DNA of 14,608 nucleotides from Thermoflexus hugenholtzii JAD2. GTDB taxonomy: Bacteria; Chloroflexota; Dehalococcoidia; UBA2979. The notes beneath the pieces were generated by a model. It was not told where the DNA came from. It did not search any database and worked only from the letters and a program-made list of their open reading frames with translations. The stretch is taken from assembly GCA_945889565.1 (NCBI GenBank), contig CAMDBZ010000016.1, forward strand, positions 1 through 14,608, given 5' to 3'. Numbering within the stretch: the stretch's first letter is position 1; every line of letters starts with the position of its first letter. This document shows positions 1 through 6,522 of this stretch, piece by piece. The position numbers and the translations under genes are program-made.

Positions 1-1
1 G

Positions 2-352
2 GCGGTGTCGCCAGGCGCGCTGCTCGTCGCGTCGATGCTCGTCGGCGCGACGCAGGCGGCGTACATGGCGCTGTCGGCGACGCTGGTGCAGCAGGTGGTG
101 CCGGACGCGCTGCGCGGCCGCGTGATGTCGATCTACTTGATGCTCGCGGGCGGCGACATGGCGCTGGTGAACTTCGGGATGGGCTGGCTCGCGGACGACG
201 TGGGGGTGCGGCCGTTGCTGGTGGTGCCGGCGGTGCTGTGGCTGGCGCTGTTCGCAGCGGCGGCGGCGTTCATACCGGAGCTGCGGCACCTGTTGCGGCG
301 CGGGTCGTTCCGCGCGCGGAGCGTCGCGGTGGCGGCGGCGGGCGACGGCTAA
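2..352 (+). CDS. MFS transporter, C-terminal part (gene starts before window)
   Basis: This is the last ~116 codons of a membrane transporter whose 5' part lies outside the window. The frame is already open at position 2 and stops with TAA at 350-352. It shows hydrophobic helices separated by the sequence PDALRGRVMSIY, followed by a Gly-rich helix and GWLADDVG. This is the cytoplasmic loop pattern typical of the second half of MFS drug/siderophore exporters of the MFS_3 (EntS-like) kind. A final helix (PLLVVPAVLWLALFAAAAAF) is followed by an Arg-rich cytoplasmic tail. The GTG at 5-7 is probably just an internal valine. The family call rests on the LRGRVMS loop and the helix pattern; the substrate cannot be inferred. 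The gene points towards the end of the phosphate operon, so the two are convergent. Confidence 0.8.
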   Translation, partial: AVSPGALLVASMLVGATQAAYMALSATLVQQVVPDALRGRVMSIYLMLAGGDMALVNFGMGWLADDVGVRPLLVVPAVLWLALFAAAAAFIPELRHLLRRGSFRARSVAVAAAGDG

Positions 353-614
353 CGCGCGCTCGCTCAGGAGTTGGCGACGGCGCTCCGGGCGGGGGGCCCC
401 CCCACCCTTGTTGTGAGGGGCACAGCCCCTCGCGCACCCCGCCGGCTGCAGCGCTCGGTGTAGCCCGCGCCGACATCGCGGCGTTTTGCCGAGCGCGCTC
501 TGCGACCCCGGCATTATTTCGGTGGCCAGCCGGTCAGCGAGATCTCAACGCCCGAACGCTTGGACTTGAACAGCGCGCACCTGGGTTGTCCGAGCGATCG
601 CAGATCGTCCGGCG
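353..614. other. Convergent intergenic spacer with GC-rich palindromes
   Basis: This 262-nt spacer lies between the MFS gene and phoU, which converge here. It holds a run of six or more G followed by seven C (391-403) and a perfect hairpin at 415-431. On the minus strand just past phoU, one frame stays open to a TAA at 514-516. Its tail reads CALFKSKRSGVEISLTGWPP, with a residue mix unlike the Arg/Ala-rich shadow frames elsewhere. No start codon or ribosome-binding site for it is convincing. It may be the remnant of a gene or part of a dispersed intergenic repeat. Confidence 0.4.
415..431. terminator. Perfect 7-bp stem-loop, possible bidirectional terminator
   Basis: GAGGGGC (415-421), loop ACA, then GCCCCTC (425-431) form a perfect hairpin between two convergent genes. 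Neither side has a T-tract, so it is not a classic intrinsic terminator. It could stop transcription weakly from both sides, or be the core of a repeated palindromic element. Confidence 0.35.
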
Positions 615-1280
615 TTAGTAGGTCGAGACGTCCATCTCGGGCAGCATGCCGGTGACGAGGAAGACGACGCGCTCGGCGATGTTGGTGGCGCGGTCGGCGA
701 TGCGTTCGAGGTTGTGCGCGACCCAGAGCAGGTGCGTGCACGCCTCGACGGTGGTCGGGTCCTTGACCATGATCGCGACGAGGTCTGCGTAGACGCGGTC
801 CTGCAGCTCGTCGACGGCGTCGTCGGCCGTGCCGACGGCGTACGCGAGCTCCGGGCTGCGCTGCACGAACGCGTCCAGCGCCTCCGAGAGCATCTTGCGG
901 CCGCCCGTCGCCATCGCCGGGATGTCGACGAGCGGCTTCACGAGGGGCGCGCCGCGCATCGTGACGACGATGCGCGCGATGCCGGCGGCGTGGTCGCCCA
1001 TGCGCTCGAGGTCGGTGACCATCGAGAGCACGGCGACGATCAGCCGCAGGTCGCTCGCCATTGGCGCCTGCATCGCGAGCAGCGAGAGGCTCATGTTGTC
1101 GAGGTGGAAGCGCGCGCGGTTGACCTCGTCGTCGTCGCGGATGACGGCTTCGGCGAGCGGGACATCGCGTTCGACGAGCGCCTGGAGCGCACGTTCGATC
1201 TGGCGATCGACCATGGAGCCCATCTCGAGGACACCGTCTTGCAGGTCCTGCAGGCCTTTGTGGAACTCTACCCGTGGCAT
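615..1280 (-). CDS. phoU: Phosphate uptake regulator PhoU
   Basis: PhoU links the Pst transporter to the phosphate-sensing histidine kinase and limits phosphate uptake; it acts at the inner face of the membrane. The 221-residue product has the two-fold repeated three-helix bundle of the family. Each half carries an ExxxD metal-site motif: LERMGDHA (E92, D96) and LERIADRA (E192, D196). The preceding DLRLIVAVLSMVTD helix is also typical. The start was set at the ATG at 1278-1280 because GAGGA lies 6-7 nt upstream and the product then begins MPRVEFHKGL, as in other PhoU proteins. An ATG at 1335-1337, directly next to the pstB stop, would add 19 unrelated residues. It is the last gene of the pst operon, which fits its common position. 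No kinase or response regulator gene is nearby. Confidence 0.93.
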   Translation of the reverse strand: MPRVEFHKGLQDLQDGVLEMGSMVDRQIERALQALVERDVPLAEAVIRDDDEVNRARFHLDNMSLSLLAMQAPMASDLRLIVAVLSMVTDLERMGDHAAGIARIVVTMRGAPLVKPLVDIPAMATGGRKMLSEALDAFVQRSPELAYAVGTADDAVDELQDRVYADLVAIMVKDPTTVEACTHLLWVAHNLERIADRATNIAERVVFLVTGMLPEMDVSTY

Positions 1281-1337
1281 GGCTGGTCCTCGCGAGTGCG
1301 TCGAGGCCGGCGGCCGCGCGGCCGCTGGTTCTGACAT

Positions 1338-2216
1338 CTAGCCGAAGCGGCCGGTGATGTACGCCTCCGTGCGAGGGTCGCGCGGGTTGCGGAAGATCTG
1401 TTCCGTGCTGCCGTACTCGACGAGCCGGCCGATGAGGTCGTCGCCCGCGAGCATGTAGGCGCAGCGGTCGGAGACGCGGGCGGCCTGCTGCATGTTGTGC
1501 GTGACGATGACGATGGTGTAGCGCTGCGCGAGCTCGCGCATGAGGTCTTCGATGTGCGCCGTGGCGATCGGATCGAGCGCGGAGCAGGGCTCGTCCATGA
1601 GCACGACGTCCGGGTTCACGGCGATGGCGCGCGCGATGCAGAGGCGCTGCTGCTGGCCGCCGGACAGCGCGAGGCCGGACTTCTTGAGGTCGTCCTTGAC
1701 CTCGTCCCACAACGCGGCCTGGCGCAGCGACTGCTCGACGAGCTCGTCCATGTCGCCGCGGTAGCCGTTGATGCGCGCGCCGTAGGCGACGTTCTCGTAG
1801 ATGGACTTGGGGAAGGGGTTTGGCTTCTGGAAGACCATGCCGACGGCGCGACGCACCTCGACGGGGTCGACGCCGGGGGCGTAGACGTTCACGCCGTCGA
1901 CGTCGATCTCGCCCTGGATGCGCACGCCGGGGATGAGGTCGTTCATGCGGTTGAAGCAGCGGAGCAGCGTGCTCTTGCCGCAGCCGGAGGGGCCGATCAG
2001 CGCGGTCACCTGGTGACGGGGGATGCGCAGCGAGACGTCTGCGAGCGCCTGCTTGCGGGTGTACCAGAGGCTCAGCCCGCGCACCTCGATGGCGGCGTCC
2101 TCGATGGCCTCGTCGGTGGGCGCCGGCATGCCGACGCGGGGAGTGGCGCTGGGGATCAGATCGGGCAGGCTGGGCCCCTGACGTTTGCTGGTCGCCTCGG
2201 ACACTTGTTGCACCAT
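1338..2216 (-). CDS. pstB: Phosphate ABC transporter ATP-binding protein PstB
   Basis: This ATPase powers phosphate import through the PstC-PstA channel. The 292-residue product shows every ABC motif: Walker A GPSGCGKST (75-83), Q-loop Q130 in MVFQKPNPFP, signature LSGGQQQR (184-191), Walker B VVLMDEP (204-210) and the H-loop H240. FQKPNPFPKSIYENVAYG and LLRCFNRMNDLIP are hallmarks of PstB within the ABC family. It carries an N-terminal extension of about 40 residues before the nucleotide-binding domain, which is longer than usual. The ATG (2214-2216) overlaps the pstA TAA by one base (TAATG) and is preceded by GGGGGGAG, which fixes the start and indicates translational coupling. Confidence 0.96.
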   Translation of the reverse strand: MVQQVSEATSKRQGPSLPDLIPSATPRVGMPAPTDEAIEDAAIEVRGLSLWYTRKQALADVSLRIPRHQVTALIGPSGCGKSTLLRCFNRMNDLIPGVRIQGEIDVDGVNVYAPGVDPVEVRRAVGMVFQKPNPFPKSIYENVAYGARINGYRGDMDELVEQSLRQAALWDEVKDDLKKSGLALSGGQQQRLCIARAIAVNPDVVLMDEPCSALDPIATAHIEDLMRELAQRYTIVIVTHNMQQAARVSDRCAYMLAGDDLIGRLVEYGSTEQIFRNPRDPRTEAYITGRFG

Positions 2217-3121
2217 TATCGTCTCCCCCCGCCAGCGGCGCGCCCGGCGCGGTTGCGCAGGATGATCGCCACCGAGTTCATGGTCAGCAGCACCGCCAGC
2301 AGGACGACGATACCCGCTGCGGCAAGGTCGTGGAACGCTGTCTGGGGCTTGGACGTCCAGTTGAAGATCTGGATCGGCAACGCGGTGAAGCGGTCCAGCG
2401 GGTGCTCCGGCACAAAGGGCACGAACGTGAGCGCCCCGATGGTGATCAGCGGCGCCGTCTCGCCGATCGCGCGGGAGGCGGCGAGGATGTTGCCGGTGAG
2501 GATGCCGGCGAACGCCTGCGGCAGCACGTGGTGCCAGATCGTCTGCGAGCGCGTGGCACCGAGCGCGTACGAGGCGTCGCGGATGCCCGAAGGCACCGCG
2601 CGCAGCGCCTCCTGCGTGGCCACGACGATGATCGGCAGCACGAGCAGCGCCATCGTGCACGCGCCGGCGAGCACGCTGCGGCCCATGCCCATCCAGCGCA
2701 CGAAGACGGTGAGCCCCAGCAGCCCGTAGATGATCGAGGGCACGCCGGCGAGGTTGGACATGTTGATCTGGACGGGCTGCCTGAACCAGCCGTCCTGCGC
2801 GTACTCCTCCAGGTAGACCGCGGTCATCACGCCGAGCGGCAGCGCGAGCAGCAGCGTGAAGGTCATCATGTAGACGGAGCCGTAGATCGCGGCCTTGATC
2901 CCCGCGCGCTCCGCAAAGCGCGAATCGAAGCTGTTCAGGAACTGCCAGTCGAGCCAGCCGACGCCGCGTCCGAGCACGTCGGCGGCGAGGAACGCCAGGC
3001 TCGCGAGCGAGGCGGCGACGACCGCGATCGCCAGCACGACGAACAGCGTGCCCTGCAGCCGGCGCAGTGCGATGCGCGTGCGGAACATCGCGGCCCCGGG
3101 CAGCGTGCGTTCGGTAGCCAT
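2216..3121 (-). CDS. pstA: Phosphate ABC transporter permease PstA
   Basis: This is one half of the membrane channel for phosphate import. The 301-residue product has an N-terminal helix (about 24-50), a periplasmic-facing segment and then the five-helix binding-protein-dependent permease core. The cytoplasmic coupling loop EALRAVPSGIRDASYALGAT (171-190) is the EAA motif that docks on PstB. SRAIGETAPL (216-225) is a Pst-specific signature. The ATG at 3119-3121 overlaps the pstC TGA by one base (TGATG). The frame stays open upstream through pstC, but that part is antisense-like noise and the long version is not real. PstA rather than PstC is chosen from gene order and the ETAPLITIGA sequence. 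Confidence 0.94.
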   Translation of the reverse strand: MATERTLPGAAMFRTRIALRRLQGTLFVVLAIAVVAASLASLAFLAADVLGRGVGWLDWQFLNSFDSRFAERAGIKAAIYGSVYMMTFTLLLALPLGVMTAVYLEEYAQDGWFRQPVQINMSNLAGVPSIIYGLLGLTVFVRWMGMGRSVLAGACTMALLVLPIIVVATQEALRAVPSGIRDASYALGATRSQTIWHHVLPQAFAGILTGNILAASRAIGETAPLITIGALTFVPFVPEHPLDRFTALPIQIFNWTSKPQTAFHDLAAAGIVVLLAVLLTMNSVAIILRNRAGRAAGGGRR

Positions 3122-4047
3122 CAGTCGTACTGCTCGCGGAAGTGCCGCACGACCCAGTGGCTGATCACGTTCATCACCAGCGTCATCACGAAGAGCGAGG
3201 TGCCGACCGCGAAGATCGTGAGGTAGGAGAGCGAGCCGTACGGCGTGTCGCCGAGGCTCACCTGCACGATGTACGCGGTCATCGTTTCGATGGGCACCGT
3301 CGGGTCGAAGGTGAGCACGGGCCGCTGGCCGGCGGCGATCGCTACGATCATCGTCTCGCCGACGGCGCGCGAGAGCGCGAGGATGATCGACGCGATGATG
3401 CCGGAGAGCGCCGCCGGGAAGACGACGCGCGTGGCGACCTCGAACCGCGTTGACCCGAGGCCGTAGGCGCCCTCGCGCAGGCTCGCGGGCACGGCGGACA
3501 TCGCGTCCTCGCTGAGCGAGGAGACGAGCGGGATGATCATCAGGCCCATGACGATGCCCGCGGAGAGCGCGTTGAACGTCGACAGGCCCGGGATGAAGCG
3601 CTGGAGGAACGGCGTCACCACGATCAGCGCGAAGAACCCGTACACCACCGTGGGCACGCCGGCGAGCACCTCGAGCGCGGGCTTGATCACCGCGCGCGCT
3701 CGCGCGGGCGCGAACTCGCTCAGGTAGATCGCGGCGATGAGGCCGAACGGCACGGCGATGAAGAGCGCGATTGCGGACGTGAGCAGCGTGGCGGTGACCA
3801 GCGGGCCGATGCCGAAGTGCTGGTCCGAGAACAGCGGCGTCCACTGCGTGTCGGTCAGGAAGTCGATGATGGAGACTTGCTGGAAGAAGCGGAGCGTCTC
3901 GCCGGCGAGGGAGGCGATGATGCCCGCCGTGGTCAGCACGCCAACGGAAGCGGCAAGGAGCAGCACGCCGGCGATCAGCCGCTCGCGCGCGTCGCGCGCG
4001 CGGTTGCGCCTGGAGAGCTTGCGCTCCGTGTAGAGCGACGCCTGCAT
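3121..4047 (-). CDS. pstC: Phosphate ABC transporter permease PstC
   Basis: This is the second channel subunit of the phosphate importer. In the 308-residue product, helix 1 spans about 25-50. The segment FGIGPLVTATLLTS opens the permease domain (about 78-300). The EAA loop SEDAMSAVPASLREGAYGLG lies at 179-198, and SRAVGETMIVAIAAG (226-240) is the counterpart of the PstA signature. The start was placed at the ATG at 4045-4047, which has CGGGGGTG upstream. The ATG at 4081-4083 has no ribosome-binding site and would add 12 Arg/Gly/Pro-rich residues. It is the first gene of the operon as seen here. The usual pstS upstream is replaced by the divergent glgB, so the binding protein must be encoded elsewhere. 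Confidence 0.93.
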   Translation of the reverse strand: MQASLYTERKLSRRNRARDARERLIAGVLLLAASVGVLTTAGIIASLAGETLRFFQQVSIIDFLTDTQWTPLFSDQHFGIGPLVTATLLTSAIALFIAVPFGLIAAIYLSEFAPARARAVIKPALEVLAGVPTVVYGFFALIVVTPFLQRFIPGLSTFNALSAGIVMGLMIIPLVSSLSEDAMSAVPASLREGAYGLGSTRFEVATRVVFPAALSGIIASIILALSRAVGETMIVAIAAGQRPVLTFDPTVPIETMTAYIVQVSLGDTPYGSLSYLTIFAVGTSLFVMTLVMNVISHWVVRHFREQYD

Positions 4048-4096
4048 CGCACCCCCGGGGCGCCCAGGCGCCCGCCCGCGCATGGTCCGGCGGTCC

Positions 4097-4117
4097 AGTT
4101 AAGGTGGGATTAACGTA
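4097..4117 (-). promoter_or_regulatory. Candidate pst promoter with a Pho-box-like direct repeat
   Basis: Read on the minus strand, TTAATC (4113-4108) and TTAACT (4102-4097) form a direct repeat with 5 nt between and an 11-nt period. That spacing matches PhoP/PhoB-type boxes in other bacteria. Overlapping it is a -10-like TACGTT (4117-4112), which would start transcription near 4105 and leave a 58-nt leader before pstC. If the TACGTT assignment is right, the repeat sits on the start site, so activation would need a different -10. This is an AT-rich island in a GC-rich setting, upstream of the operon such a site would control. Confidence 0.35.
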
Positions 4118-4147
4118 ACGCCTCCGCCGGGCGTGCGCGCGCGGCGC

Positions 4148-4153
4148 TATCCT
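4148..4153 (+). promoter_or_regulatory. Candidate -10 box of glgB (TATCCT)
   Basis: TATCCT has the A and T expected at -11 and -7. It would place +1 at about 4160 and give a 49-nt leader ending in a GGGAG ribosome-binding site. The same TATCCTCG octamer occurs before the LVIVD gene at 8382. No convincing -35 box is seen. Confidence 0.4.
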
Positions 4154-4208
4154 CGCGGGGCCGGACCCGCAGGGGCCGCCTGGCGCCGGGCGGGGTGCAG
4201 GGAGCCGC

Positions 4209-6134
4209 ATGACCGAACCAGCGCGCGGGGCCGCCCTCGGGACGACCCTCTCCGCCGACGACCTGCACCTCTTTAACGAGGGCACGCATAGCCGGCTCTA
4301 CGCGAAGCTCGGCGCACACGCCGCTACCGAGGCGGGCGTCGAGGGGGTGCGCTTCGCCGTGTGGGCGCCCAACGCCGAGCGCGTGTCCGTCGTCGGGGAC
4401 TTCAACGGCTGGCGCGCGGGCGCGCACCCGCTGCAGGGCGTCGGCGTCTCGGGCATCTGGGCGGGCTTCGTCGCGGGCGTGGCGCAGGGCGCGCTGTACA
4501 AGTACGCGATCGCCACGCGTGGCGGAGGCACGGTCGGGCGCGCCGACCCGTTCGCGTTCCGGGCGGAGCCGGAGCCCGGCACCGCCTCGGTGGTATGGGA
4601 CCTCGCCTACGGGTGGGACGACGGCGCGTGGATGGCCGGCCGGGCGCGGCGCAACGCGCACAACGCGCCCATCGCGGTGTACGAGCTGCACCTCGGCTCC
4701 TGGATGCGCGTGCCGGAGGACGGGCACCGCTCGCTCAGCTATCGCGAGCTCGCGGACCGGCTCACGGACTACGTGGCGGACATGGGCTTCACGCACGTGG
4801 AGTTCATGCCGCTCATGGAGCATCCGTTCTACGGGTCGTGGGGGTACCAGGTCACGGGCTACTTCGCGGCGACCGGCCGCTACGGCACGCCACAGGACCT
4901 GATGTACCTCGTCGACGCGCTGCACCGGCGCGGCATCGGCGTGATCTTCGACTGGGTGCCCTCGCACTTCCCTGCGGACGAGCACGCGCTGGCGCGCTTC
5001 GACGGCACGCACCTGTTCGAGCACGCGGACCCGCGGCGCGGGCACCACCCGGACTGGGACTCCAGCATTTTCAACTACGGCCGTCACGAGGTGCGGGGCT
5101 TCCTGCTCTCCAGCGCGATGTTCTGGCTCGACGTGTTCCACGCCGACGGCCTGCGCGTCGACGCCGTCGCCTCGATGCTGTACCGCGACTACTCGCGGAA
5201 GCCGGGGGAGTGGGAGCCGAACGAGTTCGGCGGGCGCGAGAACCTGGAGGCGGTGCAGTTCATCCGCCAGCTCGCGGAGACCGTGTACGCGGCGCACCCG
5301 GACGTGCAGCTGATCGCGGAGGAGTCCACGGCCTGGCCGTGGGTCTCGCGGCCGACCGACGTCGGGGGCCTGGGCTTCGGGCTGAAGTGGGACATGGGCT
5401 GGATGCACGACACGCTGCAATACTTCGCGCACGCGCCCGAGCACAGGCGCTACCACCACGGGCTGCTGACGTTCCGCGGCCTGTACGCGTTCAGTGAGCA
5501 GTTCATGCTCGCGCTCTCCCACGACGAGGTGGTGCACGGCAAAGGCTCGCTGCTCAATCGCATGCCCGGCGACCTGTGGCAGCAGTTCGCGAACCTGCGG
5601 CTGCTGCTCGCGTACCAGTACCTGTTGCCGGGCAAGAAGTTGCTGTTCATGGGCGACGAGTTTGGCCAGCGCGGCGAATGGAACCACGACGGGGCGCTCG
5701 AGTGGGAGCTGCTCGCGCACGCGGAGCATCGTGGCGTGCAGGCGCTCGTGCGCGCGCTGAACGCGCTGTATCGCGCGCAAGCGGCGCTCTACTCGACGGA
5801 CCACGACCCCGCGGGCTTCGAGTGGGTGGACGCCGACGACCGCGAGCAGAGCACGCTGTCGTTGCTGCGCTGCGACGCGACGGGCACGGAGGCGCTGCTC
5901 GCGGTGTGCAACTTCACGCCGGTCCCGCGCATGCGCTTCCGCGTGGGCGTGAGCGAGCCGGGCGCGTGGGTCGAAGTGCTGAACACGGACGCGACCGGCT
6001 ATGGCGGCAGCGGCCAGGGCAATCCCGCCGAGCTGCGCAGCGCACCGGTGCCCGCGCACGGGCGGCCGCACTCGCTGGAGCTGACGCTGCCGCCGCTCGC
6101 GGCGATTGCGCTGCGACGCACCGCCACGAGCTAG
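4209..6134 (+). CDS. glgB: 1,4-alpha-glucan branching enzyme GlgB
   Basis: GlgB cuts an alpha-1,4 glucan chain and rejoins it through an alpha-1,6 bond during glycogen synthesis in the cytoplasm. The 641-residue product has a CBM48 N-domain (about 25-120, with RFAVWAPNAERVSVVGDFNG) and a GH13 barrel (about 150-510). Catalytic residues are visible: nucleophile D318 in GLRVDAV, acid/base E371 in IAEEST and transition-state Asp D439 in LSHDEVVHGK. YELHLGSW and GYFAATGRYG are typical of GlgB. A C-terminal all-beta domain (about 530-640) follows. It lacks the extra N1 domain of the longer E. coli-type enzyme. AGGGAG lies 4 nt before the ATG. No other glg gene is in the window, so it is not in a glycogen operon here; its divergence from pst may be incidental. 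Confidence 0.97.
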   Translation: MTEPARGAALGTTLSADDLHLFNEGTHSRLYAKLGAHAATEAGVEGVRFAVWAPNAERVSVVGDFNGWRAGAHPLQGVGVSGIWAGFVAGVAQGALYKYAIATRGGGTVGRADPFAFRAEPEPGTASVVWDLAYGWDDGAWMAGRARRNAHNAPIAVYELHLGSWMRVPEDGHRSLSYRELADRLTDYVADMGFTHVEFMPLMEHPFYGSWGYQVTGYFAATGRYGTPQDLMYLVDALHRRGIGVIFDWVPSHFPADEHALARFDGTHLFEHADPRRGHHPDWDSSIFNYGRHEVRGFLLSSAMFWLDVFHADGLRVDAVASMLYRDYSRKPGEWEPNEFGGRENLEAVQFIRQLAETVYAAHPDVQLIAEESTAWPWVSRPTDVGGLGFGLKWDMGWMHDTLQYFAHAPEHRRYHHGLLTFRGLYAFSEQFMLALSHDEVVHGKGSLLNRMPGDLWQQFANLRLLLAYQYLLPGKKLLFMGDEFGQRGEWNHDGALEWELLAHAEHRGVQALVRALNALYRAQAALYSTDHDPAGFEWVDADDREQSTLSLLRCDATGTEALLAVCNFTPVPRMRFRVGVSEPGAWVEVLNTDATGYGGSGQGNPAELRSAPVPAHGRPHSLELTLPPLAAIALRRTATS

Positions 6135-6421
6135 CCGCTCGCGTCGCCGCCGAAGCCGCCGCCCCCGTCACCGCCGCCGCCTGCGTCTCCACCCGGGCCG
6201 CCGCCCCAGTCACTCGTATCGCCGTGGTGCGCAGCTCCTCCATCGTCGCCTCGTGCGGCGTACGCGCCCATGCCGCCGAGGATCATCCACGCCGGCACCC
6301 ACGAGAGCGTGCGCCAGCCACCGTCCTGCGTCTCGTCGAGCGCGCGCCGGCGGACGGCCACCCGCGAGAGGGCGAACCACGCTACTGCGACCACCACGAA
6401 GACGATCACGGCGGTTTCCAT
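6131..6421 (-). CDS. Small membrane protein with Gly/Asp-rich tail
   Basis: A 96-residue product of unknown function. Residues 3-19 (TAVIVFVVVAVAWFALS) form one hydrophobic helix, followed by the basic stretch RVAVRRR. A short middle part contains a second moderately hydrophobic stretch (about 39-55, LSWVPAWMILGGMGAYA). The last 35 residues are almost only Gly, Asp, Ala and His (for example GGGGDGGGGFGGDASG). The ATG at 6419-6421 has AGGGGGAG four nucleotides upstream, a strong ribosome-binding site that argues for a real gene. It lies 101 nt downstream of the binding-protein gene on the same strand and could be co-transcribed, though it has its own -10 candidate. Its TAG overlaps the glgB TAG on the other strand. 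Similar Gly-rich tails occur in other small bacterial membrane proteins, but no function follows from that. Confidence 0.65.
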   Translation of the reverse strand: METAVIVFVVVAVAWFALSRVAVRRRALDETQDGGWRTLSWVPAWMILGGMGAYAARGDDGGAAHHGDTSDWGGGPGGDAGGGGDGGGGFGGDASG

Positions 6422-6475
6422 GGGCTCCCCCTGAGCAGCGGCCGCACATCGCGCTCGTGCGCAAGGCGTGCCTTC

Positions 6476-6481
6476 ATCGTA
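6476..6481 (-). promoter_or_regulatory. Candidate -10 box of the small membrane protein gene
   Basis: TACGAT on the minus strand lies between the binding-protein stop and the small gene. It would place +1 near 6469 with a 48-nt leader that contains the AGGGGGAG site. The -35 region shows nothing recognisable. Confidence 0.3.
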
Positions 6482-6522
6482 CGCGCAGCCGCCCGCGCGC
6501 GAGGCGCGTGCGGCGCGCGCCG

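Noticed and set aside
1281..1337. Longer phoU start at ATG 1335-1337
   Set aside because: It lacks a ribosome-binding site and adds 19 residues unlike PhoU. ATG 1278-1280 has a GAGGA site and the typical N-terminus.
514..1710. 398-residue minus-strand frame across pstB and phoU
   Set aside because: It is an Arg/His/Pro-rich frame overlapping two clear genes. Only its extreme tail past phoU looks unusual, and that is reported separately.
3122..4285. N-terminal extension of the pstA frame over pstC
   Set aside because: It is low-quality Arg-rich sequence overlapping pstC. PstA starts at 3121 by the TGATG overlap and family length.
4110..6071. 653-residue minus-strand open frame opposite glgB
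   Set aside because: It is an antisense shadow caused by GC-rich codon structure. Its composition is Arg/Val/His-rich, it has no domain, and glgB is certain on the other strand.
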